Assembly: GCF_001456355.1 (NCBI RefSeq)
Contig: NZ_CP010271.1
Span: 3,410,001 to 3,474,000 of the forward strand
Direction: 5' to 3'
DNA length: 64,000 nucleotides
Origin: Mycobacteroides saopaulense
Lineage (GTDB): Bacteria > Actinomycetota > Actinomycetes > Mycobacteriales > Mycobacteriaceae
Below are positions 39,348-48,923 of this stretch, one piece after another (the first letter of the stretch is position 1; each line of letters opens with the position of its first letter). Below the pieces are notes generated by a model. It searched no databases, was not told the DNA's origin, and was given only the letters and a program-made list of their open reading frames with translations. The position numbers and the translations under genes are program-made.

Positions 39348-40498
39348 CCATCGAACAGCAGCTTCCGGCTCCGAACGTCGCCCTCCCCCAGGGCGACGAG
39401 ATCGCCTATGTACCAATAGGTTCGATCACGCTGGAAAGCGGTGCTGTCATCGACGACGCGATCGTCGCGGTACAGAGCTGGGGGGAGCTCTCGCCGCGTC
39501 GCGACAATGTGGTGTTCGTCTGCCACGCACTGACTGCCGACTCCCACGTGGTCGGCGAAGCGGGCCCCGACCACATCACCGGCGGCTGGTGGGAAGGAAT
39601 CATCGGTCCGGGCGCGGCGATCGACACCGACCAGTGGTGCGCCATCGCCACCAACGTCCTGGGCGGCTGCCGGGGCACAACCGGTCCCACTTCCCTTGCC
39701 TGCGACGGAAAGCCCTGGGGTTCACGATTCCCCGAGGTCTCGGTGCGCGACCAGGTGAACGCCGACGTCGCCGCGCTCGCGCAACTGGGCATCACCGAGG
39801 TCGCCGCCGTACTGGGCGGGTCGATGGGTGGCGCACGCGCTCTGGAATGGGCTGTGATGCACCCGGATTCGGTGAACGCGGCACTGGTGCTGGCGGTTGG
39901 CGCGCGCGCCACCGGCGACCAGATCGGCACCCAGAGCACGCAGATCGCCGCCATTCAGGCCGATCCCGACTGGCAGGGTGGCGACTACCACGGCAGCGGA
40001 CGCAGCCCCGAAAAGGGACTGAACCTCGCCCGACGCATCGCGCACCTGACCTACCGCGGCGAGGTCGAGCTGGACACCCGGTTCGGCAACGACCCCCAGG
40101 TCGGCCCGGAAGGCCCCGAGGATCCGTGGGCGGATGGCCGATACGCGGTGCAGAGCTACCTGGAACATCAGGGCAGCAAGTTCATTCGGCGCTTCGACGC
40201 CGGCAGCTACGTCATCTTGACCGAGTCACTCAACCGGCACGACGTCGGTCGCGGCCGCGGCGGCGTCGAGAAGGCGCTGCGCGGCTGCCCGGTCCCGGTT
40301 GTCGTCGGCGGCATCACCTCCGACCGGCTGTACCCGCTGCGACTGCAAGAGGAATTAGCAGACCTGCTTCCCGGTTGTACCGGCTTGCGGGTGGTCGAGT
40401 CCGTGCACGGTCATGACGCGTTCCTCATCGAATTCGATGCGGTCAGCGAGTTGGTGCGGGAAACGCTGGCACTGGCCAAGGCAACACAGGCTTCGTAA
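39344..40498 (+). CDS. metX: Homoserine O-acetyltransferase
   Basis: A 384-residue alpha/beta-hydrolase-fold enzyme making O-acetylhomoserine, substrate of the preceding gene product. [15 protein letters not shown] is the nucleophile elbow and [14 protein letters not shown] the catalytic His region; [13 protein letters not shown] lies near the N-terminus. GTG 39344 overlaps the metC stop. It is named metA in M. tuberculosis (Rv3341). Both genes share the SAM-IV/leader control. Confidence 0.94.
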   Translation: MTIEQQLPAPNVALPQGDEIAYVPIGSITLESGAVIDDAIVAVQSWGELSPRRDNVVFVCHALTADSHVVGEAGPDHITGGWWEGIIGPGAAIDTDQWCAIATNVLGGCRGTTGPTSLACDGKPWGSRFPEVSVRDQVNADVAALAQLGITEVAAVLGGSMGGARALEWAVMHPDSVNAALVLAVGARATGDQIGTQSTQIAAIQADPDWQGGDYHGSGRSPEKGLNLARRIAHLTYRGEVELDTRFGNDPQVGPEGPEDPWADGRYAVQSYLEHQGSKFIRRFDAGSYVILTESLNRHDVGRGRGGVEKALRGCPVPVVVGGITSDRLYPLRLQEELADLLPGCTGLRVVESVHGHDAFLIEFDAVSELVRETLALAKATQAS

Positions 40499-40521
40499 AC
40501 ACCGAACCTAGAGGAGCGCGA

Positions 40522-41259
40522 ATGCCGGAGGCACAAGCAGAGCCGTCGCTTTCGTTTGGTTCACAGGCCGCGGCCTACGAGCGGGGCCGCCCCTCCTATC
40601 CGCCGGAGGCAATCGACTGGCTGCTGCCGCCCGGGGCACACGATGTCCTGGATCTGGGTGCCGGCACCGGAAAGCTGACCACCCGCCTGGTGGAGCGCGG
40701 GCTCAACGTCATCGCGGTGGATCCGCTCGCGGAAATGCTTGAAGTGTTGAGCACGTCGCTCCCCGACACCCCCGCGCTGCTGGGGACCGCCGAGGAGATA
40801 CCGCTACCCGACAACAGCGTCGATGCCGTCCTGGTGGCGCAGGCCTGGCATTGGGTGGATCCCGAACGCGCCATTCCGGAGGTCGCCCGGGTGCTGCGGC
40901 CCGGCGGGCGGCTGGGGCTGGTGTGGAACGTCCGCGACGAACGCCTGGGCTGGGTATCGGACCTGGGGCACATCATCGGCCACGAGAACGCATCGGATTC
41001 GGCCGACGTCGGTGCGCTGCCCGCACCGTTCACCGGGCAAGAACGCCACCAGGTCGAGTGGACGAGTTACCTTACCCCGCAAGCACTTCTGGATATGGTG
41101 GCCTCACGCAGCTACTGCATCACCGCCCCCGAAGCCGCCCGCAAGAAGACGCTGCAGCAGGTCCGCGACCTGCTGGCCACCCACCCGGCACTGGCGCAGT
41201 CGACGGGCCTGGCGCTGCCGTACGTCACCGTGAGTATTCGCGCGACGCTGAACCAATAG
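40522..41259 (+). CDS. Class I SAM-dependent methyltransferase (Rv3342-like)
   Basis: A 245-residue methyltransferase. VLDLGAGTGKLTTRL is SAM motif I, VIAVDPLAEMLEVL binds the ribose, and VDAVLVAQAWHWVDPERAIPEVARVLRPGGRLGLVWNVRD is the Methyltransf_11 core. The opening SFGSQAAAYERGRPSYP is typical of this small-molecule group. The substrate is unknown. It lies 23 bases after metX with GAGGAG before the ATG and is likely in the same operon, as Rv3342 follows metA. Confidence 0.88.
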   Translation: MPEAQAEPSLSFGSQAAAYERGRPSYPPEAIDWLLPPGAHDVLDLGAGTGKLTTRLVERGLNVIAVDPLAEMLEVLSTSLPDTPALLGTAEEIPLPDNSVDAVLVAQAWHWVDPERAIPEVARVLRPGGRLGLVWNVRDERLGWVSDLGHIIGHENASDSADVGALPAPFTGQERHQVEWTSYLTPQALLDMVASRSYCITAPEAARKKTLQQVRDLLATHPALAQSTGLALPYVTVSIRATLNQ

Positions 41260-41326
41260 GCATAGCCCCAGATCGGGTGCCTCAATTCACAGAGACGAAC
41301 ATGCCCGGTGCCGCTACGGTGTACCC

Positions 41327-41995
41327 GTGCATACGGATCGCCGCCTCCTGGCTGCCCTCTTTGTCACCACCACACTCCTGGCCCCGGCACTCACCGGCTG
41401 CGGATCCGGTGGGCCGTCGTCGGACACCAAGAGCGAGTCCGAGTCCACCGCCACCGGGGCGCCGGCCGAGCGGCATACCCGGCAGTTCATTCCCGAGCTG
41501 GGCATCTACATCACCCTCCCGCATGACTGGGTGGCCTTCGCCGACGGGGTGCACAACAACAAGGGACTGGTGACCTACCAGGTGCGGCCCAAGTGGGAGT
41601 CGTCCGAATTCGCCCAGTACGTGCGCATCCGCAAGTTGACACCGTCCGACGACGCCCCCGAAGTGAAGGGCTGGTTGGCCGGGTCCAACGCCGACGCAGT
41701 GAGCGAGTTCGTCAAGACTCGTCAATCGAAAGTCACTGCGGACAAACGAGACTCATGGGATGGCCCCAACCTGGCCGGGGCCTCGGCAAGCCTGGAACTG
41801 GAGAAGCCGGTGGCCGCTGAAGGCAAGCCTCCGGCGGCCACCACACCGAAAATCTATGTGGCGTTCGTCGGGCAGGGCGATCAGCGCTGGCAGATCGCCA
41901 CGAGCAACACCGGCAGCCCCAGCGGTGAACCGTCGGAGCAGTTCTTCGGCGAGCAGGCCGACGCTATCGCGCGCTCGGCGCAGCTGCTCAAATAG
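41327..41995 (+). CDS. Putative lipoprotein
   Basis: A 222-residue protein with a lipoprotein signal: HTDRRLLAALFVTTTLLAPALTGCG, lipobox LTGC with the acylated Cys near 25. A Ser/Thr-rich linker follows, then a domain of about 170 residues (IPELGIYITLPHDWVAF, YQVRPKWESSEF, IYVAFVGQGDQRWQIATSN) that may resemble the LpqN-type lipoprotein fold; I am not sure of the family. GTG 41327 lies six bases after TACGGT (41315-41320), a leaderless arrangement. It is convergent with the DUF3017 gene. Confidence 0.78.
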   Translation: MHTDRRLLAALFVTTTLLAPALTGCGSGGPSSDTKSESESTATGAPAERHTRQFIPELGIYITLPHDWVAFADGVHNNKGLVTYQVRPKWESSEFAQYVRIRKLTPSDDAPEVKGWLAGSNADAVSEFVKTRQSKVTADKRDSWDGPNLAGASASLELEKPVAAEGKPPAATTPKIYVAFVGQGDQRWQIATSNTGSPSGEPSEQFFGEQADAIARSAQLLK

Positions 41996-41998
41996 CGC

Positions 41999-42328
41999 CT
42001 ACCCGGTGCCCAGCGGATCGATCGTCAACGCCAGGTAGACCATCGTCGCGGCGACGGCACTGAGGGCACCGACATCAAAGCTCTTGCTGCGCACCGCCAA
42101 TAGCCCCGCGGTCTCATCGGTGAGCACCAGCCGCAGCGCGGCCGCGACACCCACGGCGATTCCCACGACCAGTGCGCCGCGTCGCCAGCGATCGGCGATC
42201 ACCAATCCCAGCGCCACCAGGAACACGGCCGACACCACCAGGATCGGCCACTGCGCGCGGGCGAAGCGGCGGACGGCATCGAGCGCGGCCGTAAGAAGGC
42301 CGCGTGACTCCGGCTGCAGGGCTGTCAC
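41999..42328 (-). CDS. DUF3017-type small membrane protein
   Basis: A 109-residue protein with three membrane helices: [37 protein letters not shown] and [18 protein letters not shown]. The loop [17 protein letters not shown] is conserved in actinobacterial DUF3017 proteins, which lie beside folD as here (Rv3355c/Rv3356c). Function is unknown. The start overlaps the folD stop by four bases. Confidence 0.82.
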   Translation of the reverse strand: MTALQPESRGLLTAALDAVRRFARAQWPILVVSAVFLVALGLVIADRWRRGALVVGIAVGVAAALRLVLTDETAGLLAVRSKSFDVGALSAVAATMVYLALTIDPLGTG

Positions 42329-43179
42329 GAACGTTCCGCTCGCTCGATCACGTTGGTGAGCAAGAAGGCTCGGGTCAACGGGCCGACCCCACCGGGATTC
42401 GGCGACACATACCCTGCGACATCCCAGACGTCCTCGGCCACGTCACCGGTCAGCTTGTCGTCGACGCGGCTGACACCCACGTCGATGACCGCCGCGCCCG
42501 GTTTGACCATGTCCGCGGTCACCATATGGGGCACGCCGGCAGCCGCGACGATGATGTCGGCCTGCCGGGTCAGGGCGGCCAGATCACGGGTTCCGGTGTG
42601 GCACAGGGTGACTGTCGCGTTCTCCGAACGCCGGGTCAGTAGCAGTCCGAGGGGACGCCCCACCGTGACGCCGCGCCCGATCACCACGACGTGTGCCCCG
42701 TCGAGCTTGACGTCGTAGCGGCGCAGCAGATACACGATCCCGCGGGGCGTGCAGGGAAGCGGAGCCTCCTTGCCGAGCACCAGCCGGCCCAGGTTCGTCG
42801 GGTGCAGACCGTCGGCGTCCTTGTCGGGATCGATGCGCTCCAGCGCCTCGTTCTCGTCGAGATGCTTGGGCAACGGCAGCTGCACGATGTATCCGGTGCA
42901 GTCCGGGTTGGCGTTCAGCTCGTCGATGGTGGCGCAAAGGGTGGCCTGATCGATGTCGGCGGGCAGGTCACGGCGAATCGAGTTGATGCCGACCTTGGCG
43001 CAGTCGGCGTGCTTGCCACGGACGTAGGCGTGCGAGCCTGGGTCATCCCCCACCAGGATGGTGCCCAGGCCCGGTGTCTTGCCCGCCGCCGTCAGCGCAG
43101 CGGCACGAGTGGCCAGCTCCACAAAGATCTCGTCGCGGGTGGCCTTACCGTCAAGTCGAGTCGCCGTTGCCGAAGTCAC
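42325..43179 (-). CDS. folD: Bifunctional methylenetetrahydrofolate dehydrogenase/cyclohydrolase
   Basis: A 284-residue enzyme interconverting 5,10-methylene-, methenyl- and 10-formyl-tetrahydrofolate with [29 protein letters not shown] contains the catalytic Tyr/Lys block (Lys of YVRxK is shifted to RGKH), [17 protein letters not shown] and [16 protein letters not shown] are the other signatures. The start is GTG 43179; 39 more in-frame codons upstream are Ser/Pro-rich and overlap the nitroreductase stop. Confidence 0.93.
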   Translation of the reverse strand: MTSATATRLDGKATRDEIFVELATRAAALTAAGKTPGLGTILVGDDPGSHAYVRGKHADCAKVGINSIRRDLPADIDQATLCATIDELNANPDCTGYIVQLPLPKHLDENEALERIDPDKDADGLHPTNLGRLVLGKEAPLPCTPRGIVYLLRRYDVKLDGAHVVVIGRGVTVGRPLGLLLTRRSENATVTLCHTGTRDLAALTRQADIIVAAAGVPHMVTADMVKPGAAVIDVGVSRVDDKLTGDVAEDVWDVAGYVSPNPGGVGPLTRAFLLTNVIERAERS

Positions 43180-43201
43180 CGAGTCAGTATCCACCACGTG
43201 A

Positions 43202-43852
43202 TCACCAAGTGTCCCAGTGCAGGACGTCGGCGAGCGGCTGACGCTTGGCGAGCCGGAAGTCGGTGCCAACGGTGTAGGCGATGGGGAACAAACCACCCTG
43301 AGTCACCTTCTCGAAGGGGATGCCCAGAATGTCGGCGGTGCGCTGCTCGCCGTCGTCCATGAGGTGCAACGTGGTCCAGGCCGATCCCAAACCACGGTTG
43401 CGGGCCGCGAGCATGAAGCTCCACACCGCGGGCAGCAGCGATCCCCACGACGACGCCCCACCGACCACCGGCAGGTTGTCCAGGCGACCTTCGATGCACG
43501 GGATGAGGAAGAGTGGCGCCCGCTCGAAGTTCTCGGCGAGGTAGCCGGCCGAATCCACGACCTTCTCCTTGCGCTCTGCCCGGGTATCGCCCTCGGCGTA
43601 GGTGGCGCCCGCGCCCTTGGCGTACTTGTTCCAGCCCTCGCGGTAGATGTCGGCGATGGCCTTCTTCTTCTCGGCGTCCTCCACGATCACCCAGTGCCAG
43701 CCCTGATGGTTGGAGCCCGTCGGCGCCTGCATGGCGATGTTCAGGCATTCCTCGACAACCGCACGCTCGACGGGCTTGTCGAAGTCGAGGCGCTTGCGCA
43801 CCGAACGGGTGGTAGTCAGAACTTCGTCGGCCGACAGATTCAGGGAGGTCAT
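43202..43852 (-). CDS. Nitroreductase-family FMN oxidoreductase
   Basis: A 216-residue flavoprotein of the nitroreductase fold. [44 protein letters not shown] holds the FMN-binding Arg/Ser region, and [20 protein letters not shown] and [18 protein letters not shown] finish the FMN site. It reduces an unknown electron acceptor with NAD(P)H. ATG 43852 follows GGAGG-like CCTCCC read in reverse. It is the first gene of a possible nitroreductase-folD-DUF3017 unit and is divergent from the OYE gene. Confidence 0.87.
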   Translation of the reverse strand: MTSLNLSADEVLTTTRSVRKRLDFDKPVERAVVEECLNIAMQAPTGSNHQGWHWVIVEDAEKKKAIADIYREGWNKYAKGAGATYAEGDTRAERKEKVVDSAGYLAENFERAPLFLIPCIEGRLDNLPVVGGASSWGSLLPAVWSFMLAARNRGLGSAWTTLHLMDDGEQRTADILGIPFEKVTQGGLFPIAYTVGTDFRLAKRQPLADVLHWDTW

Positions 43853-43941
43853 GAAACGAACGTACATCCACCCGGTTGACCGAAAAGTAGGAGTCCGCAT
43901 CCAGAATTCGCGGCCCGATGTCGCGGCGTAATCTCCCGCCC

Positions 43942-45120
43942 ATGGGCAGTGACGCCGCTGGAGTTCCCGATGTGCTGGCGCCTGCGCGGCTCGGCCCCAT
44001 CACGCTGCGCAACCGGACGATCAAGGCGGCGACCTTCGAGGCCGCCTCCCCCGACGCCTTCGTCACCGACGATCTCATCGAGTATCACCGCAGGCCTGCC
44101 CTGGGTGGGGTCGGCATGACAACCGTCGCCTACTGCGCGGTGGCTCCCGAGGGACGCACCGAGTACGGCCAGGTCTGGATGCGCGAGGAGGCCATTCCCG
44201 GGCTGCGACGCCTCACCGATGCCATCCACGACACCGGCGCCGCGGTGTCGGCCCAGATCGGCCACGCCGGCCCGGTGGCCAACGCCCGATCCAACGGATC
44301 ACCTGCCCTCTCCCCGATCCGGTTCTTCAATCCGCTGGGCATGAAGTTCGCACGCCAGGCCAGCGCCTCCGACATCGAGGGCGTCATCGCGGCACATGCG
44401 AACGCGGCCCGACTGGCCATCGAGGCCGGGTTCGACGCCGTCGAAATCCATCTGGGCCATGGATATTTCGTGAGCTCGTTCTTGAGCCCGCTATTCAACC
44501 GGCGGGGGGACGAATACGGCGGCTCTTTGGCCAACCGCGCCAAGGTGGCACGCGCGGTGGTTCAGGCAGTACGCGAGGTAGCCGGTAACCGGCTCGCCGT
44601 GACCGCGAAGCTGACCATGACCGACGGCATTCGCGGTGGCATCCCCATCGAAGAATCGCTGCAGACGGCCACCTGGTTACAGGAGGACGGCGGGCTTGAC
44701 GCCCTGGAGCTGACCGCGGGCAGCTCCCTAGTCAATCCCATGTACTTGTTCCGTGGCGACGTGCCGATCCGTGAGCTCGCCAAGGGCTTCCCCAAACCGA
44801 TGGGGTGGGGCGTGCGCCTGACCGGAAAGAAGTTCTTCCGGTCGTACCCCTACCGCGACGCGTTCTTGCTCGACGATGCCCGCCGCTTCCGTGCCGAACT
44901 GGACATGCCGCTGATTCTGCTGGGCGGCATCACCGGCGGCGAGTCGATGGATCTGGCGATGGCCGAGGGATTCGAGTTCGTCGCCATGGGCCGCGCGCTG
45001 TTGGCAGATCCCGACCTGGTGAATCGAGTGGCGGCCGATCGGGAGGCTCATTCACGGTGCACCCACTGCAATCAATGCATGGCAACAATATTCAGCAAAA
45101 CTCACTGCGTGCTGACCTAG
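43942..45120 (+). CDS. NADH:flavin oxidoreductase (Old Yellow Enzyme family)
   Basis: A 392-residue TIM-barrel FMN protein. LGPITLRNRTIKAATFEAA is the OYE start, VSAQIGHAGPVA and FDAVEIHLGHGYFVSSFLSPLFNRR the substrate His and loop region, and LLGGITGGESMDLAMAEGFEFVAMGRALLADPDLV binds FMN phosphate. The C-terminal CTHCNQCMATI resembles the Fe-S Cys cluster of larger dienoyl-CoA reductase-like enzymes, but the following domains are missing. ATG 43942 lies seven bases after TAATCT (43929-43934). Its 3' end overlaps the convergent HxlR gene by 29 bases. Confidence 0.87.
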   Translation: MGSDAAGVPDVLAPARLGPITLRNRTIKAATFEAASPDAFVTDDLIEYHRRPALGGVGMTTVAYCAVAPEGRTEYGQVWMREEAIPGLRRLTDAIHDTGAAVSAQIGHAGPVANARSNGSPALSPIRFFNPLGMKFARQASASDIEGVIAAHANAARLAIEAGFDAVEIHLGHGYFVSSFLSPLFNRRGDEYGGSLANRAKVARAVVQAVREVAGNRLAVTAKLTMTDGIRGGIPIEESLQTATWLQEDGGLDALELTAGSSLVNPMYLFRGDVPIRELAKGFPKPMGWGVRLTGKKFFRSYPYRDAFLLDDARRFRAELDMPLILLGGITGGESMDLAMAEGFEFVAMGRALLADPDLVNRVAADREAHSRCTHCNQCMATIFSKTHCVLT

Positions 45121-45514
45121 GCTGCGGCGCCGGCGGCTGACCAGCATCGTGTGTGTCTCGGTTGCGCACGATGTGCGCGACGTGGCGCTCGGCCCACAAC
45201 CTCAACTCGTCAATGGGCTGACGCAGCGAACTCCCCAAATCGGTCAGTTCGTATTCCACCTTCGGCGGCACAGTCGCGTACGCCGTGCGTACCACCAGCC
45301 CGTCACGCAGCATCGACCGCAACGTCGAGGTGAGCACCTTGCCGGTGATGCCGCCGATCCGCTCACGCAGCACGGTGAACCGCAGCGGGCCATCAGCAAG
45401 CGCCGCCACCACCAACACCGTCCACTTGTCCCCAATCCGGTCCAGCACGATCCGGGTGGGGCAATCCGGATCGAGTGCGTTTCCCACCCAGGCGGGCTGT
45501 GATGAGTCATACAT
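45092..45514 (-). CDS. HxlR-family winged-helix transcriptional regulator
   Basis: A 140-residue regulator. CPTRIVLDRIGDKWTVLVVAALADGPLRFTVLRERIGGITGKVLTSTLRSMLRDGLVVR is the HxlR DNA-binding domain, with the N-terminal Cys (DPDCPTR) that senses electrophiles or thiol stress in relatives such as HypR and QorR. It is divergent from an NAD(P)-binding protein gene with a palindromic site in between, the usual layout for control of an oxidoreductase. Confidence 0.9.
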   Translation of the reverse strand: MYDSSQPAWVGNALDPDCPTRIVLDRIGDKWTVLVVAALADGPLRFTVLRERIGGITGKVLTSTLRSMLRDGLVVRTAYATVPPKVEYELTDLGSSLRQPIDELRLWAERHVAHIVRNRDTHDAGQPPAPQPRSARSEFC

Positions 45515-45530
45515 GAGAACACTCCATTAG

Positions 45531-45553
45531 TTACTTTGAGGTACCAAGTTACC
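45531..45553. promoter_or_regulatory. Candidate HxlR operator
   Basis: GTTACTT (45531-45537), nine bases, then AAGTTAC (45547-45553) form a near-perfect inverted repeat (one mismatch). It lies 17 bases before the HxlR start and 50 before the divergent gene, so one site could control both. Confidence 0.7.
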
Positions 45554-45602
45554 AATAGATATTTTTGGGGAGTTCACACCGTTGGAGGAAGGACCGATTC
45601 TC

Positions 45603-46196
45603 ATGAAGATCGCAATATTTGGTGCCACCGGCATGGTCGGGTCACGTATCGCCGCCGAGCTGCGCGCCCGCGGGCATGCGGTGACGGGGTACAGCCGGCG
45701 GGGCGGCGAGCAGACCCAGCCGGGGACGCTTGCCGATGCCACCCTGGTCGAGGACGTGGCTGCCGGGCATGACGCCGTCGTGTCCGCGATAGGCCCGAGC
45801 CGCTCCGGGGGCGCCCCCAGCGAGTTCGTCGACGCGATCACCACCGCCGCCGCGAATGTGCACGGCACGCGGCTCTTCGTCGTTGGTGGTGCAGGCTCAC
45901 TGCTGGACGACGGGAAGCGCCTGGTCGATTCACCGGAGTTCCCCGATTCATACCGTGCCGAGGCCCTCGCTCACGCCTCCGCTCTGGAATCCCTCGAACT
46001 GTCCGACCAGGATGTCGACTGGGTCTACCTTTCACCCGCGCCGCTGATCGAACCGGGCGAGCGCACGGGTTCCTATCGCGTGGCCGGCGATTCCCCGGCA
46101 GGTCCATCCATCTCTGCCGAGGATTTCGCCGTGGCCGTGGCCGACGAACTCGAACGACCCACGCACCGACGGGTGCGGTTCACGGTCGCCAACTGA
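45603..46196 (+). CDS. NAD(P)-dependent atypical short-chain reductase (NmrA/YwnB-like)
   Basis: A 197-residue Rossmann protein. MKIAIFGATGMVGSRIAAELRARGHAVTGYSR is the NAD(P)-binding start; LFVVGGAGSLLDDGKRLVD and VDWVYLSPAPLIEPGERTGSYR are family blocks of the NAD(P)H-binding group that lacks the SDR catalytic Tyr-Lys. It may be a quinone or flavin reductase-like stress enzyme. The ATG is preceded by GGAGGAAGG. Control by the divergent HxlR protein is inferred. Confidence 0.82.
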   Translation: MKIAIFGATGMVGSRIAAELRARGHAVTGYSRRGGEQTQPGTLADATLVEDVAAGHDAVVSAIGPSRSGGAPSEFVDAITTAAANVHGTRLFVVGGAGSLLDDGKRLVDSPEFPDSYRAEALAHASALESLELSDQDVDWVYLSPAPLIEPGERTGSYRVAGDSPAGPSISAEDFAVAVADELERPTHRRVRFTVAN

Positions 46197-46200
46197 CACG

Positions 46201-46229
46201 GAGACGCCGTGGCCCTCCCGCGGCGTCTC
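46201..46229 (+). terminator. Hairpin after the reductase gene
   Basis: GAGACGCCG (46201-46209) and CGGCGTCTC (46221-46229) form a perfect 9-bp stem five bases after the stop codon. There is no T tract, as in many mycobacterial terminators. Confidence 0.6.
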
Positions 46230-46250
46230 GCCAGTGTTTCTACTGCATAA

Positions 46251-46281
46251 CCTGTGAACTTCTGCCCCGGCACCTGTGAAC
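46251..46281 (+). repeat. Direct repeat CCTGTGAAC upstream of the FHA-ABC gene
   Basis: CCTGTGAAC occurs at 46251-46259 and 46273-46281, 22 bases apart or two helical turns, about 40 bases before the probable -10 box TACAGT (46320-46325). It is a possible activator site. Confidence 0.4.
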
Positions 46282-46333
46282 CTCCGGCGCGGGAGGGCCG
46301 ACCGCCCGCCGCGACCCGATACAGTCGGTGGCG

Positions 46334-48907
46334 ATGACTGGTCGGGAAGCACCCACTCTCACCGTGGTATTCGATGGTGACGAACGAAAGTTCGCACCCG
46401 GGCACGACATCCATATCGGCCGCGATATCCACGCCGATGTACGCATCACGCACCCGTTGGTGTCGCGTATTCACCTGATAATCAGGTTTGTCGACGGCAA
46501 ATGGATCGCCGAAGACCAGCGCAGCCTCAACGGCATCTTCGTCAACGGCCGCCAGGTCGGTTGGGTCGAGGTCCGCGATGACACCGTGATCAACCTGGGT
46601 GATCCAGGCGGTCCGCGGCTGACGTTCGCGCTCGGCGGGCTGGGTGGCGAGACACAGCTCGGGATCGCTCCCCCGACTATGCGCGGTTACCTGTCCGGAC
46701 CGCAGCAGGTGCAACAGACCGGTGTGCAGCAGCCGTATCAAAGCGCACAGCAGCACTACCCCACCGGCGGCTACCAGTCTGCTCCGCAGACATACAGTCA
46801 GCCGCCCAGCCAGCAGCATCCGTACGGAGCTCCGCCCTCGGGCCCGCCGACCTATGGGACGCCCAGTACCTCGGGACCCACCCGGCCGCGTCAGCAGTAC
46901 CCGTCAGGACCCACTCCGGTGCCCGCGTCCTACTCCAACGAGCCGGTGGAACCCTTCGGTACCCGTGCGATGCGCGCGCTCGGCATCGGTGGCGCACCGA
47001 AGCCGAGCCCCGGGGCGATCACCGTCGGCCGCGCCCCCGACAACACCATCGTCGTCAATGACGTGCTGGCCTCCCGTCACCACGCATTGTTGCTCCCGAC
47101 CGCCGGTGGCCTGGAGATCCAGGACCTGCACACCATCAACGGCACCTTCGTCAACGGTGTCCAGGTCGAGCAGTCGTTGCTCCACGAGGGCGACACCGTC
47201 ACCATCGGTAACGTCGACCTCGTTGTCCAGGACGGGACGCTCGTCAAACCCACGACGGCCACCCGGGTCGGTGGCCTTGAGGTGCAGGGCATCGACTTCA
47301 CCGTCGAGGGCGGCAAGAAACTGCTCGACGACATCAGCTTCTCGGCCGGGCCCGGCTCGCTGACCGCCGTGATCGGCCCTTCGGGCGCCGGCAAGTCCAC
47401 GCTGGCCCGCCTGATCGTCGGCAACACCCAGCCGTCGGCCGGCAAGGTGTCGTTCGAAGGGCACGGCGTGCACGCCGAGTACGCCGTGATGCGAAACCGC
47501 ATCGGCATGGTGCCCCAGGACGATGTGGTGCACCCGCAGCTGACCGTCAGCCAGGCCTTGCATTACGCCGCCGAGCTGCGACTACCGCCGGATACCACCA
47601 AGGAAGACCGCGAGCAGGTGGTGTCCCGGGTTCTTGAGGAACTCGAGATGACCAAGCACGCCGAGACCCGGGTCGACAAGCTGTCCGGCGGACAGCGCAA
47701 GCGCGCCTCGGTCGCGATGGAGCTGCTGACCGGGCCGTCCCTGCTGATCCTCGACGAGCCCACGTCCGGTTTGGATCCCGCGCTGGACCGTCAGGTGATG
47801 AGCCTGATGCGCCAACTCGCCGATGCGGGCCGCGTGGTTGTGGTGGTGACGCACTCGCTGACCTATCTGAGCTACTGCGACCAGGTGCTGCTGCTGGCCC
47901 CCGGCGGCAAGACGGCCTACTGCGGCCCGCCCCGCAGCATCGGTCAGGAGATGGGCACCACCGACTGGGCCGACATCTTCGCCAACGCCGCGGCCGATCC
48001 GGATGGCGTGCACCAGGCGTATCTGTCACGGCATCCCGCCGCGAACAAACCCGTCACCGCGGCGACCCCGCCAGGCGATCTGGGCAAGCCGCCCAAGACC
48101 AGCCTGCTACGGCAGGTCTCCACGGTGGCACGCCGCCAAGGGCGGCTGATCCTGGCGGACCGCGGGTACTTCATCTTCCTGGCGCTACTGCCGTTTGTCC
48201 TTGCCGGACTGGTGTTGTCGGTACCCGGCAGCGCCGGTTTCAATGTGGCACTGCCCGACAACCCGAACGAACCAGGGCTGCTGCTGGCGCTGACCAACCT
48301 GGGCGCGAGCTTCCTGGGTCTGGCGCTGACCATCCGCGACCTGATCGGCGAACGGGTGATCTTCCGCCGAGAACAGGCGGTGGGCCTCTCGGCCACGGCC
48401 TATCTGCTGGCCAAGATCATCACCTACTGCGGGGCTGCCATCGTGCAGTCGGCCATCATGACCGCCGTCATCGTGATCATTCGCGGCGGACCCACACAGG
48501 GTGCGGTGCTACTGGGCAGCGCCAACTTCGAACTGTGGGTGGCCGTCGCGGCGACCGCTTGCGCGGCCACCGTGCTGGGTTTGGTGCTGTCCTCGCTGGC
48601 CACCTCGGCCGAGCAGGTGATGCCGATGCTGGTGATCGCCACCATGACGCAGATCGTGTTCAGCGGTGGCCTCATCCCGGTGACGGGACGGGCCGGGCTG
48701 GAACAACTTTCGTTCCTGTTCCCGTCTCGCTGGGGCTTCGCCGCAACGGCCGCCACCTGCGACCTACGCAAGCTGGTGCCGGTGGGCCCGCAAGACGAGC
48801 TGTGGAACCACGATGCCGGAACCTGGCTGTTCGACATGGGCATCCTGGCGCTGCTCTCGCTGGTGATGGCCGGGTTCGTGCGCTGGCGCATCCGCCTCAA
48901 GGGCTGA
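46334..48907 (+). CDS. FHA-domain ABC transporter, ATPase-permease fusion (Rv1747-like)
   Basis: An 857-residue exporter half-transporter. The first FHA domain is at about 10-95 (IHIGRDIHADVRITHPLVSRIHLII, SLNGIFVNG). A Gln/Pro/Thr-rich linker spans about 110-215. A second FHA domain lies at about 225-300 (ITVGRAPDNTIVVNDVLASRHHALL). The ABC ATPase follows (Walker A GPSGAGKST, signature LSGGQRKR, Walker B LLILDEPTSGLD), then an ABC2-type permease with six helices (about 600-855). In M. tuberculosis, Rv1747 FHA domains bind phospho-Thr made by PknF; no kinase gene is adjacent here. ATG 46334 lies eight bases after TACAGT. Confidence 0.92.
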   Translation: MTGREAPTLTVVFDGDERKFAPGHDIHIGRDIHADVRITHPLVSRIHLIIRFVDGKWIAEDQRSLNGIFVNGRQVGWVEVRDDTVINLGDPGGPRLTFALGGLGGETQLGIAPPTMRGYLSGPQQVQQTGVQQPYQSAQQHYPTGGYQSAPQTYSQPPSQQHPYGAPPSGPPTYGTPSTSGPTRPRQQYPSGPTPVPASYSNEPVEPFGTRAMRALGIGGAPKPSPGAITVGRAPDNTIVVNDVLASRHHALLLPTAGGLEIQDLHTINGTFVNGVQVEQSLLHEGDTVTIGNVDLVVQDGTLVKPTTATRVGGLEVQGIDFTVEGGKKLLDDISFSAGPGSLTAVIGPSGAGKSTLARLIVGNTQPSAGKVSFEGHGVHAEYAVMRNRIGMVPQDDVVHPQLTVSQALHYAAELRLPPDTTKEDREQVVSRVLEELEMTKHAETRVDKLSGGQRKRASVAMELLTGPSLLILDEPTSGLDPALDRQVMSLMRQLADAGRVVVVVTHSLTYLSYCDQVLLLAPGGKTAYCGPPRSIGQEMGTTDWADIFANAAADPDGVHQAYLSRHPAANKPVTAATPPGDLGKPPKTSLLRQVSTVARRQGRLILADRGYFIFLALLPFVLAGLVLSVPGSAGFNVALPDNPNEPGLLLALTNLGASFLGLALTIRDLIGERVIFRREQAVGLSATAYLLAKIITYCGAAIVQSAIMTAVIVIIRGGPTQGAVLLGSANFELWVAVAATACAATVLGLVLSSLATSAEQVMPMLVIATMTQIVFSGGLIPVTGRAGLEQLSFLFPSRWGFAATAATCDLRKLVPVGPQDELWNHDAGTWLFDMGILALLSLVMAGFVRWRIRLKG

Positions 48908-48923
48908 TTTTCCCGGGCTGGGC

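Noticed and set aside
39127..40416. 429-codon plus-strand frame overlapping metC and metX
   Set aside because: It is an Arg-rich frameshifted reading of metX; the catalytic motifs lie in the metX frame.
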